Shown: one piece after another, positions 54,394-62,943 of the stretch
Position numbering within the stretch: position 1 is the stretch's first letter
Layout: each line of letters opens with the position of its first letter
Assembly (NCBI GenBank): GCA_963727915.1
Contig: CAVSID010000002.1
Span: 1 to 64,000, forward strand
Direction of reading: 5' to 3'
From: CAWAND01 sp963727915
GTDB lineage: Bacteria; Chloroflexota; Anaerolineae; Anaerolineales; E44-bin32
DNA length: 64,000 nucleotides
Position numbers and translations under genes: made by a program
Notes under the pieces: model-generated
The model's database searches: none
Told to the model about the DNA's origin: nothing
Seen by the model: only the letters and a program-made list of their open reading frames with translations

Positions 54394-56532
54394 TCACAGG
54401 ATGTTGAAAACTACTTTGACGATTGGTCCCAGGCCTATCAAGTCTCCGTCTTTGAGCTGCGTGGGCTCGCCCTTGGTGACCGCGGCCCCGTTGATCGTTG
54501 TGCCGAACTTGCTGCTGTCATCGAGGACGAAGTAGGCGCCGCGTTCGAAGGTAATTGTCAGGTGCAGCCCCGAAACCCCGGAGGAACTGTCGACGGGCAG
54601 CGCCGCCTCGTTGTCCTTGCGGCGCCCCATCTTGAACGGCGACCTGCGCATATCAACTGTCCAGCTCGGTTCTGCCGGGAATTTGAGAGTCAGCCGCGCC
54701 GCAGGGCCGGCCGCCGGTTGAGCGGCGGCCGCGTCCGGCGGGCCCCCTGGCGCCTGGGGGGCATCCGGTGGCTTGGGTGGGACCTGAATGCCGGGTTTGG
54801 GTCCGATCTGTCGCCGGCCGCCTTCAGGCAGAACCAGGTCCACGGCGATAGATTGATCTCGCTGCTTCGGGACCAAAATCCAAACCAGGCCGATTACCCC
54901 AAGCAGGGCCAAGCAGCAGACGCCGGTCAAGCCGGCAATGGCAAATGGCGAGCTAGAGACCCACACTCGGAATTGCTCGAAGATGCTCGGCTTCTTGTAT
55001 GTCAACGCGAAGGGTTGCGATTCCGCCACGACCGTGTCTTCGCTGTCGAGCGCCTGAACGACCACCCCATAACTACCCGATCCGACCTGGCCGGCCGGGA
55101 TCAGAATTGGATCCCCCAGAGGAACCGTTACCTCGGTTCCACCAATCTTGGTCCCCTGTTCGCCCTCGACCAACCAGGCCTTGTATTTGACGGCTCCGCT
55201 CAGGTTGGTGGAAGCAACCGTCACCTCGAAAGCGTTTTGGCCGCTGGTTGGGGTCTGAACATCACTGACTTTGACCGCCGCCGGCGGGGGCTCAAACTTG
55301 AAATCGGCGCTGTCCTGGGAAAGGACCTGTCCTGAACTGTCGACAGCCGACACATTGAGCGTGTACTCAAGTCCGGCCGATAGGCTGACTGCCGGCAGGG
55401 TGTTGACGTCCGAGAAGCTGGTCAGGGATTGCGAGAGTACTGACTGGCCGGTGTCCTTGCTGACGATCGTCACATTCAGCTGGCGGATCTTCTCGGGTTG
55501 GACAAGATCCAAGTTGAAAAGTATTCCCTGAGCGGTGGATTGGACCTTGCCTTTGAGGTGTATTTCTGCAGGAGGAATGTAATCCTGGGCAGATGTGAAC
55601 GTGAACGCGCTCGATTTCAGGGATGTGCCGTCCTTGAGATTGACCGTCAGGACAGCCGACTTCTGACCGGACGTGGGATACACCGTCGCCTTAGCGGTCC
55701 ATTGGTTCTTGAAAATACCCACAACATTTGACAGGCCAAACAGGAGTTCGTTGAGGCTGCGAAGATCGGCCAGCCCTCCAGTCGGACCGGTAAGGGCTTT
55801 GAGATCGCCGAGGGTGGAGGTGTACCCCTTTAAGCCCACGGCGTAGATCTGCACCTTGTTCTTTTGGGCCAAGTTAACCACATCGGCCGGAGTTCTTGTG
55901 GCACAGTTGTCAGCGCTGGCGGTGAAGACAATCACGGCTTTGCGCCCGGGTGCCCCGCTGAGCTGGTTAACCGCCTGGAAGAGCCCGTCATCCAGGCATG
56001 AATTGCCGGAGCTTTGAGCTCGAATCTGGGTGATGGCCGTCGAGATAGTCTCCTTCTTCTGTGTGAACCCGCTGACTTGTGGGGCTGTGTCGGCGAACTT
56101 GTACAACGCGATATTCGTATTCTCCGGGAGCGCTGTGACGGCGTTGGCCAGGTCGTTACGGGCGCTCTTGAAGTCGGAAGCTGCGCTGAATCCACCCATC
56201 GTCTTGCTGGCATCCACCAGAATGACCACCGTCCAAGGCGAATCGAGTGCTTGAACATCGGCCTTGTAGCTGTTGCCATCAATGGTGACCGCCGCATCCT
56301 GGATTTCGAATTCGGTCGAGGTCATCAACTGGTCGTTGCTCTTGAGGACGGAGAAGATAGTTGTCAGCGAAAGGCCGACGGCGCCGGTAGTCGTCGTCAC
56401 CTGCTGCGGATCGGGCGTGTCGTGAATGTGAATATAGGGCTGATCAGGAGCCTGGGCGGCAACCGGCAAGGGGAGGGTTGTGACAAACGCACCAAGAAGG
56501 ACCGCAGGAAGGATTCTGCTTCGGAAATTCAT
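54394..56532 (-). CDS. VWA-TM-FHA membrane protein 1
   Basis: ATG 56532 gives 712 aa, frame intact. A Sec signal (ILPAVLLGAFVTTLPLPVAAQA) is followed by a VWA domain with MIDAS-like VVILVDASKTMGG (D-x-S-x-T), LYKFADTAPQVSG and RKAVIVFTASADNCATRTP. Several Ig-like beta domains follow to about residue 530. Then a TM helix (IAGLTGVCCLALLGVIGLVWILV), a Pro/Ala linker, and a cytoplasmic FHA domain (FKMGRRKDNEAALPVD, SGVSGLHLTITF, FGTTINGAAV). It heads the minus-strand operon with the WXG fusion, the EspG-like gene and VWA-FHA 2. Roles in envelope assembly or regulation of the secretion machine are inferred from position. Confidence 0.85.
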   Translation of the reverse strand: MNFRSRILPAVLLGAFVTTLPLPVAAQAPDQPYIHIHDTPDPQQVTTTTGAVGLSLTTIFSVLKSNDQLMTSTEFEIQDAAVTIDGNSYKADVQALDSPWTVVILVDASKTMGGFSAASDFKSARNDLANAVTALPENTNIALYKFADTAPQVSGFTQKKETISTAITQIRAQSSGNSCLDDGLFQAVNQLSGAPGRKAVIVFTASADNCATRTPADVVNLAQKNKVQIYAVGLKGYTSTLGDLKALTGPTGGLADLRSLNELLFGLSNVVGIFKNQWTAKATVYPTSGQKSAVLTVNLKDGTSLKSSAFTFTSAQDYIPPAEIHLKGKVQSTAQGILFNLDLVQPEKIRQLNVTIVSKDTGQSVLSQSLTSFSDVNTLPAVSLSAGLEYTLNVSAVDSSGQVLSQDSADFKFEPPPAAVKVSDVQTPTSGQNAFEVTVASTNLSGAVKYKAWLVEGEQGTKIGGTEVTVPLGDPILIPAGQVGSGSYGVVVQALDSEDTVVAESQPFALTYKKPSIFEQFRVWVSSSPFAIAGLTGVCCLALLGVIGLVWILVPKQRDQSIAVDLVLPEGGRRQIGPKPGIQVPPKPPDAPQAPGGPPDAAAAQPAAGPAARLTLKFPAEPSWTVDMRRSPFKMGRRKDNEAALPVDSSSGVSGLHLTITFERGAYFVLDDSSKFGTTINGAAVTKGEPTQLKDGDLIGLGPIVKVVFNIL

Positions 56533-56801
56533 GCTCACTCTCGCCTCAAGATGTGAAGGCCTTGCAGCCGTATGGAACCGTCGACAACCCAAATCCGAAG
56601 AGCAATGATATGCCATACGTTGCGGTGGTCGCGTGACGTGCCCGCCAGACGTTGTTGATGGGTCGGGGTGATCCGGAGACCGACTCGCCCGGCGAGCAGG
56701 AATCCATTATCACTTAACTGGACCCCCTGCGCAAACCCAATTCGTTCTGTCACCCGACAAAGTGCAGGAAGAGGGGGCCGACCAGTCGACCGCTGTCTGC
56801 G
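56533..56801. other. Intergenic stretch upstream of tRNA-Lys promoter
   Basis: No coding frame is supported. It should contain the minus-strand promoter of the VWA-FHA operon, but no clear -10/-35 pair was found. Confidence 0.3.
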
Positions 56802-56830
56802 TTGACCGAGGTCTCTGCCCGCGGTAGAAT
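56802..56830 (+). promoter_or_regulatory. Promoter of tRNA-Lys
   Basis: TTGACC (56802-56807), a 17-nt spacer and TAGAAT (56825-56830), 43 nt before the tRNA. Confidence 0.75.
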
Positions 56831-56873
56831 AATGCCCGGCGGGGTCCAGGGTTGCTGATCCCTCCCAACAGCC

Positions 56874-56946
<73 letters not shown>

Positions 56947-57173
56947 CTCTAGGCTCCCCTCACTCGGTGCCTCAAGGTCCGCGCCGCCAGGCCCTTCTTC
57001 CTCGAGAGGGGTCTTTCCATACGGCCCTCGCGTTCAACCTTCCTGCCCTTCCAAGAGTAGGTGATATAGTAACCGGCAAAGTGGTCTATAGAGGGGTAGG
57101 TGCGCCTCATGAGACGGAGGTTCCGGCGCGCCTGTGTTTCCGCCCTTGGTCTGGTGGGCGCAGGAGGGTAAAT

Positions 57174-57644
57174 ATGATGGAAAAGGCACAGCTGACTGAC
57201 GAAGTGTTGGCTGTCTTGGACGAGGTGTTCGAGACACACCACGGCATCTTCTTGGATCCTGACACAAGTATGTTTCAAACACTGGACGGCATCAGCGCAG
57301 CGCAGGCATCCATTCCCGTCGGGGGGCGTTGCGCCTCCGTGGCTGCCCAGGTGGCACATGTCACCTTCTACCTGGAAGTACTCGAATCGTACCTTGCGAC
57401 CCGGCGACAGAACCAGGGTGCCGATTGGGGCGAGATTTGGCGCAGTGTGGACGCGGTGACCCCGGAGGCATGGGCTGACTTGAAAAACGGTCTTAAGACG
57501 ACGTATGGCAGGCTAATGGGTCACTTGCGGGAGGTCGAGGACTGGGACGATCCGAATGTCATAAGCGCTGCCATGGCGATCGCCGTGCACAGCGCCTACC
57601 ACCTGGGCGAGATCCGGCAGGCGATGTGTACGCTTCTAGATTAG
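57174..57644 (+). CDS. DinB-superfamily protein
   Basis: ATG 57174 is fixed by GGAGGG 6 nt upstream; the open frame before it belongs to the tRNA region. The 156-aa protein has four-helix-bundle layout with metal His candidates in AQVAHVTFYLEVLESYL and AIAVHSAYHLGEIRQAM (H-x3-H). The substrate is unknown. It is a second DinB-like protein in the window, only loosely similar to the one encoded at 33621-34169. The next gene overlaps its end by 19 nt. Confidence 0.72.
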   Translation: MMEKAQLTDEVLAVLDEVFETHHGIFLDPDTSMFQTLDGISAAQASIPVGGRCASVAAQVAHVTFYLEVLESYLATRRQNQGADWGEIWRSVDAVTPEAWADLKNGLKTTYGRLMGHLREVEDWDDPNVISAAMAIAVHSAYHLGEIRQAMCTLLD

Positions 57645-58999
57645 GCGGACTCTTGCGGGGCTGGAGGGGCCTGGGCGGGTTGTTGACCGTGGCGCTCGTC
57701 GTGGGCTGTCAGCCACAATCTGGGCTGCCTGCCGGGAGCGTGGGGCCCGCGCCTTCGCCATCAGCCCCGCACGTCCTGCAGGTGGACTTACTCTATCCCA
57801 AACTCGACACCTCGGTCGATATGGGCGGCACCATGAGCGTCATCATCCAGGTTTTCGACCCGACTGGTTCAACGGTCAGCGGCGCCTCGGCCCACATTGA
57901 AGCCACCGACCCGGATGGCCAAGTGATGGTAGTGGCTCCGATGAAGGCGGGGAGCGATGGGGTCTACCGTGCCAGCTCGTGGCTAATCCCGCATCGGACG
58001 CGAGCTGGCATTTGGAGCCTACGAGTGACCGTTAGGGCCGAAACAGCCCAGGGGGAAGCCGAAGGGTCCTTTGTTGTGGCGCCCTCTTTGAGCGAGACAC
58101 TCCTTGCCAAGTATGGTTTCTGGATCGACGCTCCGACCCTGGGTGACATTCAGCCTTCTCTGGTGGCCGAGCGAGGCGATCCGCGCAACGGTCTGATCCG
58201 ATGGGGAGGGGTCAGCCCGGCGGCGCATGTCTTCCCCGAAACCTGGCTTGAGGTCCAATGGCGGGGCGGACATGCGGATCTGGGAGATCCCGAGGCCGTT
58301 CGCCGTTTCTTGTTGGACGACATCGGCGATTTCGGTTTCACGCCGGTTCGGGCCATCGGAGCAATCACTCCTTTCAGCTTTCAAGGCTGGGCCGGTTGGA
58401 GGATTGGCATGCGGGGTCAATTCGCCTACGACGACATCGAGTGGGTTGTCTTCTATGCTCCCTCCGTCGACAAGACCTACGCCATCGGCACCACGGTTGT
58501 GTTGCCTCCCCAAGGCGTGAACCCCCACGCCATTCTGCGCGACACCTTTGAGCTTCCGGCGGGCGTTGTCGCCGCTGGCACTGCGCCGGACCCCCTTCCC
58601 AACCTCTTGCCCAGACCCCGACTTCTTGGCCCCGGTCTCGGCACGGTCTTCACAGGGGAGGCTGCGACAATCACCTTGGCTTGGGAGCCGGTGAAATCTC
58701 TGGCGCCCGACGAACTGTATCAGGTAGATCTGAGCTACAACTACGATGAGGGCAGTCCCAGTCGAGCCCTCACGACGCGTGCCACGCAGCTGCGAGTGCC
58801 GAATGCCCTATTCCGCCAACCGAACTGCGGCGTGTTCAACTGGCAGGTGCGCCTGAAGCGGATCAGCGGAACGACGCCGGGCGGTGAGCCAAACTTGGAG
58901 GACGAAAGCTACGCCAGCCTCTACAGCTACTTCGTCTGGTCCCGCGCCCCGGGGGAGGCGGAAGAATTCCTCCCGCTTTGCCCCAACGTCCAATACTGA
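57626..58999 (+). CDS. Lipoprotein with beta-sandwich domains, unknown function
   Basis: GTG 57626 gives 457 aa. A signal peptide with lipobox ALVVGC is followed by a Pro/Ser linker. Residues about 55-155 look like an Ig-like/macroglobulin-type domain (VDMGGTMSVIIQVFDPTGST, GVYRASSWLIPHRTRAGIWS). A middle alpha/beta domain (FGFTPVRAIGAI, QGWAGWRIGMRGQF) and a C-terminal fibronectin-like domain (ITLAWEPV, LYQVDLSYNYDEG) follow. No catalytic motif is recognised. It is probably surface-anchored. It overlaps the DinB gene end and may be translated with it. Confidence 0.65.
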   Translation: MYASRLGGLLRGWRGLGGLLTVALVVGCQPQSGLPAGSVGPAPSPSAPHVLQVDLLYPKLDTSVDMGGTMSVIIQVFDPTGSTVSGASAHIEATDPDGQVMVVAPMKAGSDGVYRASSWLIPHRTRAGIWSLRVTVRAETAQGEAEGSFVVAPSLSETLLAKYGFWIDAPTLGDIQPSLVAERGDPRNGLIRWGGVSPAAHVFPETWLEVQWRGGHADLGDPEAVRRFLLDDIGDFGFTPVRAIGAITPFSFQGWAGWRIGMRGQFAYDDIEWVVFYAPSVDKTYAIGTTVVLPPQGVNPHAILRDTFELPAGVVAAGTAPDPLPNLLPRPRLLGPGLGTVFTGEAATITLAWEPVKSLAPDELYQVDLSYNYDEGSPSRALTTRATQLRVPNALFRQPNCGVFNWQVRLKRISGTTPGGEPNLEDESYASLYSYFVWSRAPGEAEEFLPLCPNVQY

Positions 59000-59371
59000 T
59001 CGAATTGCCGCCAGAGGTGCACATTGGGCGGGCGGTGCCAGCCCATCCCGTTCTGGGCTCGATCTACAATTTGTGAAGGATGTCACAAACACCCAGTAGC
59101 GCATCGAACACCGGGCCCTTACAGCCAGTCCACCCCGACCTGATGGCACAAGGTTAGGCTGAGCCCGGATGGGACCATGGCCCCAAATTGCATGGGAGGG
59201 GCTGCCTGAGCCAGCTGGCTTGGCAAGGGTTGCGGAGGGACTGGCCCGGCTGCCAGCCCTACCTGCCGACCTTGGCTTCGTGTAGCCACTGCGCAACCTG
59301 GGCGCTATCGGGGCACTAACGCAGTTCCGGTATACTCAATTCACGAGCCGAGCATTCAAGAGAAGACTGGT
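59000..59371. other. Intergenic region upstream of the M50-CBS gene
   Basis: No supported gene. It holds a near-perfect TTGTGAA-N4-GTCACAA palindrome (59072-59089) and a TATACT -10-like box (59331-59336) 35 nt before the next ATG. Confidence 0.45.
59072..59089. promoter_or_regulatory. Palindromic site TTGTGAA-GGAT-GTCACAA
   Basis: Six of seven arm positions are complementary. It is related to the sites at 31575-31592 and 50294-50311 and lies 283 nt upstream of the M50-CBS gene. Confidence 0.35.
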
Positions 59372-60511
59372 ATGGGCGGATCTATCAAGCTTTTTACTGT
59401 TCGGGGGATCGACATCAAGATGCATGTGACGTTCCCCTTGATCTTGATTTGGGCTGCCTTCCAATTCGGGCCGGCGAGCGGCCGCGGTTGGGAGGGGGCG
59501 GTGTTCGGGGTGATCGTCACTCTGTTGCTGTTCGCCATTGTCGTGTTGCATGAACTGGGTCACAGCTTCGTGGCACTCCGGTATGGGGTGCCGATTCGGC
59601 AGATCGTCTTGCTGCCCATCGGCGGCGTGGCCCAGATGGGAAGGATGCCGGAGACCCCGGGTCAAGAGCTGGCGGTGGCCATTGCCGGGCCGGCTGTTAA
59701 TCTCGTCCTCGGGATCATCCTGGTTGTTGTAGCGGTACCCCTGGGCATCTCGCTTACTCCACGGCGGCTGATGCTGGGTCTGCAGCAAATGGGCCAACTC
59801 GATCTGCCGGCCGTGTTCACATACATCTTTGCCACCAACATCTTCATCGCCGTCTTCAACCTCCTGCCCGCCTTCCCGATGGACGGAGGCAGGGTGATGC
59901 GGGCGTTGATGGCGACCTGGCTGGGTTCTCGTCGGGCGACTTCCGTGGCCGTGATTGTGGGACAGGCATTGGCTTTCCTGATGGGTTTTTGGGGCTTCCT
60001 CCAGGGCAACTTATTCCTGATCCTGATCGCCTTGTTCATCTTTTTCGGCGCATCCCAAGAGGGCCAGATGTCCCAGGTGCGTCGGGTGCTCTCAGGGCTG
60101 AGAGTCGACCAGGCGCACACTCGCCATTCGCATGTCTTGTCGCCCGATGCCAGCCTGGGTGAGGCAGTACACCTGACGCTGACGACCTTCCAATCCAACT
60201 TCGCTGTCTGTGAGGCTGGCCAGTACCTGGGGCTCCTGCCTCACAAGAAGCTCGTAGAAGCCATGCAATCCCAGGGGGGCGATGTGCCCGTCCGGGAGGT
60301 GATGCAAACCGACATAGATCCCGTTCGCCCGGGGGATGAGCTCTTCAAGGTGCAGCAGCGGATGGCCGAGACGCATGCTGACACGCTGCCAGTGGTCGAT
60401 GGGGGACAGTTCCTTGGCTTGTTGACCGCTCAGGATATCAACGAGATCTACCACATCGCCGCCGATCACCCTGATTTTCTGAAACCCTCGGCGGGTACAA
60501 ATTCGGGCTGA
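59372..60511 (+). CDS. M50 site-2-type protease with two CBS domains
   Basis: Predicted 379 aa. Short N-terminus MGGSIKLFTVRGIDIKMH as in the SpoIVFB-like/rhomboid-independent M50 group. TM helices surround HELGH (VVLHELGHSFVAL) and the third zinc ligand in FNLLPAFPMDGGR. After the membrane part (from about residue 245) lie two CBS motifs (VREVMQTDIDPVRPGDEL, LPVVDGGQFLGLLTAQDIN), which usually sense adenine nucleotides. It would cleave membrane proteins under nucleotide control. Substrate unknown. Frame intact. Confidence 0.9.
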   Translation: MGGSIKLFTVRGIDIKMHVTFPLILIWAAFQFGPASGRGWEGAVFGVIVTLLLFAIVVLHELGHSFVALRYGVPIRQIVLLPIGGVAQMGRMPETPGQELAVAIAGPAVNLVLGIILVVVAVPLGISLTPRRLMLGLQQMGQLDLPAVFTYIFATNIFIAVFNLLPAFPMDGGRVMRALMATWLGSRRATSVAVIVGQALAFLMGFWGFLQGNLFLILIALFIFFGASQEGQMSQVRRVLSGLRVDQAHTRHSHVLSPDASLGEAVHLTLTTFQSNFAVCEAGQYLGLLPHKKLVEAMQSQGGDVPVREVMQTDIDPVRPGDELFKVQQRMAETHADTLPVVDGGQFLGLLTAQDINEIYHIAADHPDFLKPSAGTNSG

Positions 60512-60622
60512 ATGGCGCCACGGTCCCCCGAGAGCGGTGTGTAGGACCTTTGGGGAAGTTTGCCTGGATGGTGCCCTATGGTAGACTAGAGGACCTTTTA
60601 GGCACGCAGGAGCCCTTGTTCC

Positions 60623-61009
60623 ATGGTAGATGATCCGAAACGCGTCGTCTGCATTGAGGACGAGCCCGAGATGATCGATCTCGTGCGCCTGATCCTCGGC
60701 CGTAAGGGTTTCTTGGTCATTGGCGCCAACGGTGGCGTCGAAGGGCTGGAGACGGTGCGCCGCGAACGCCCCGACCTGGTCCTGCTCGACCTGATGATGC
60801 CGGACATGGACGGCTGGGAAGTTTACCAGCAGATGAAAGCCGAGCCAGACTTGAAGGGGATCCCCGTGGTCGTTGTGACCGCCAAAGCGCAGTCCATCGA
60901 CAAGGTGCTCGGGCTGCACATCGCCAAAGTGGATGACTACATCACCAAACCCTTTGGTCCACAAGAACTGCTGGAGAGCGTCGAGAAGATCTTGGGCGTG
61001 CTGGAGTAG
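60623..61009 (+). CDS. Single-domain response regulator (CheY-like)
   Basis: Predicted 128 aa, receiver only. All phosphorylation residues are present: acidic triad VCIEDEPEM, phospho-acceptor LVLLDLMMPDMDGW, Thr in VVTAKA and Lys in YITKPFGP. No output domain, so it works through protein contacts. No kinase is adjacent. A hairpin terminator follows directly. A TAGACT -10-like box at 60582-60587 lies upstream. Confidence 0.9.
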   Translation: MVDDPKRVVCIEDEPEMIDLVRLILGRKGFLVIGANGGVEGLETVRRERPDLVLLDLMMPDMDGWEVYQQMKAEPDLKGIPVVVVTAKAQSIDKVLGLHIAKVDDYITKPFGPQELLESVEKILGVLE

Positions 61010-61035
61010 CAGGGGGATGACCCGTGATTGAGGTT

Positions 61036-61059
61036 GGGCGACAGGCGTCGCCCTTTTTT
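61036..61059 (+). terminator. Rho-independent terminator
   Basis: GGGCGAC (61036-61042) pairs with GTCGCCC (61047-61053) around a 4-nt loop, followed by six T. Confidence 0.88.
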
Positions 61060-61067
61060 GTTGGCCG

Positions 61068-61460
61068 ATGACAAGATGGGTTAACGTCCTCAACACAAAC
61101 CAGGCCGGTGCGCCGGTTGCCCGCGCCCGCTGGTGCGACACATTTGCCTGCCGCTTGCGCGGTCTGACCTTTCGGCGAAGCCTTGAGCCAGGCGAGGGGC
61201 TGCTGTTGGTCGAGGGCCGTGAAACCCGGTCCGGGACCGCCATCCATATGTGGTTTGTGTTCATGCCGCTGGGAGTCGCCTGGGTGGCGGCCGATGGGCG
61301 AGTGGTCGACAAGCGATTGGCGCTTCCCTGGCGCCTATATGCCCCCAAAGAGCCGGCCAAATTCATCCTGGAAGGCCCGCCCGTCATGTTAGAATCCGTC
61401 GCCATCAATGACTACTTGGAGTTCGTGGATGCGGCGACGATTCGTCCCCCTGTTCATTAG
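61068..61460 (+). CDS. DUF192-family protein
   Basis: Predicted 130 aa. Family motifs are ARWCDTFACRLRGLTFRRSL (the conserved RxxGLm helix), SGTAIHMWFVFMPLGVAWVA (the conserved H-M-x-F-v-x-f strand) and the P-x-A-kfiLE end (EPAKFILEGPPVML). DUF192 proteins are small beta-barrel-like proteins of unknown function. No signal peptide is seen here. Its end overlaps the start of the M23 gene by 32 nt. Confidence 0.82.
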   Translation: MTRWVNVLNTNQAGAPVARARWCDTFACRLRGLTFRRSLEPGEGLLLVEGRETRSGTAIHMWFVFMPLGVAWVAADGRVVDKRLALPWRLYAPKEPAKFILEGPPVMLESVAINDYLEFVDAATIRPPVH

Positions 61461-62827
61461 TCTTTCACTTGCGCTCTCCTGGCTGACTCTGCCGGCCGGA
61501 GCGCAAACCCAGGGACCCTACGTACATTGTCCAACCCGGGGACACACTGAGCGGGATCGCCCGCACTTTTGGATCCAGCGTCAACGAACTCTCCCAGCTC
61601 AACGGGATTGCCGACCCGTCGTCCATCCAGCCCGGGGCGGAACTCGTGATTCCTGGGTTCGAGGGGGTCACAGGCGTGCTTTCCACACATGACGTGGCCT
61701 ATGGCGAGGATCTGGCCAGCTTGAGCCGCCAATACGGCCTGTCCCGTGACGCCATGATCCGCCTCAATCATGTGGTCAATCCAGCGAGTATCTACTTGGG
61801 CCAGGAAGTGATCCTGCCCCAGAACGATGGTCCAGCAGCGCTTCCACAGGCGCATTCCCTGCTGGTTGGCTCGGGTCAGACAAGGCTCGAGATTGCCATA
61901 GGACAAGACCTGGATCCCTGGACGCTTAATGCTGCCAATGATCTTGGGGTCCAGGCATGGGTCCTGCCCGGATCGGTAATCAGCGCGCCGGGCGGGGATC
62001 AGCCGCCGACCGCGCTACCGAGCCCGATCACGGTGGTCACCGCCAATCCGTCGGCAGCCGTTCAGGGCCAGGTGGAAGAGATCCATGTCGTCGGGGCTGC
62101 GGATGCAGCCCTGAGCGGTTCCCTGGGCCCGTGGCCGCTCAGCTTCGAGACGGACAAACAAGGCGAGCAGGTGTCCCTGCAGGGCGTGAACGCGCTGACC
62201 GACCCCGGCTTGTACGATCTCACTCTGTCGGTCAGCCCATCCAGCGGGGACGGGCCCGGCTACAGCTACAGTCAACCGATACGTATCCGGGCGGGAGATT
62301 ACGGTTATGACCCGATTCTCACCGTCCCGCCGGAGACCCTTGACCCGGCCAACACCGTGCCGGAAGACAACTTCATCGCCGGCATCGTAGATCAAGTGAC
62401 GCCGGAAAAACTCTGGTCCGGATCCTTCCAGTTCCCGTCCGACTACTACACTGACAGCTTTCCTTCGGTGTTCGGCACCCGGCGCAATTACAACGGAACC
62501 GGCTACACTCTGTACCACACCGGATTGGACTTCTACGGTGGCACCGGGACGCCGATCATCGCCCCGGCGCCGGGAAAGGTGGTCTTCACCGGTCCGCTGA
62601 CCGTCCGGGGCAACACGACCATCATCGATCACGGCTGGGGCGTCTTCACGCTCTATTTCCACCAGTCGGAGATTGAAGTCAAGGCCGGAGACGAGGTTGC
62701 GACCGGCCAGGAAATCGGCAAAGTTGGTGGCACGGGTCGCGTGACAGGGCCGCACCTGCACTGGGAGGTGCGTGTGGGAGGCGTGCCGGTCGATCCACTG
62801 GAGTGGGTGAAAAACACCTATCCTTAG
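61429..62827 (+). CDS. LysM-M23 peptidoglycan peptidase (one frameshift)
   Basis: ATG 61429 starts a signal peptide (FVPLFISLSLALSWLTLPAGAQ). An extra base near 61523 shifts the frame before a first LysM (YIVQPGDTLSGIARTFGSSVNELSQLN, read in parts) and a second LysM (VAYGEDLASLSRQYGLSRDA). A beta-rich middle follows, then an M23 domain with YHTGLDFYGGTGTPI (H-x3-D), FTLYFHQSEI and GPHLHWEVRVGG (HLH). It would cut peptidoglycan peptides outside the cell while LysM holds the wall. Total length of about 465 aa is normal for this design. Confidence 0.85.
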
Positions 62828-62896
62828 TGGCGCTCTCGGCCCTGAACGCGGTGCAGACAGGGGGTTCGGCCCGGAGAGCGGAAATCGCCGATGGTG

Positions 62897-62902
62897 TATA
62901 AT
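62897..62902 (+). promoter_or_regulatory. -10 box (TATAAT) before the last gene
   Basis: A perfect TATAAT 41 nt before the ATG at 62944. Confidence 0.45.
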
Positions 62903-62943
62903 GCCGGGGCAACCCCCCGGGGAAGACACTGACGAATAGACAC

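Noticed and set aside
58808..59296. Minus-strand open frame of 162 codons
   Set aside because: It covers the end of the lipoprotein gene and the intergenic region, with no start signal and no recognisable domain.
60092..61408. 438-codon minus-strand open frame
   Set aside because: It spans antisense of three recognisable plus-strand genes and their intergenic gaps.
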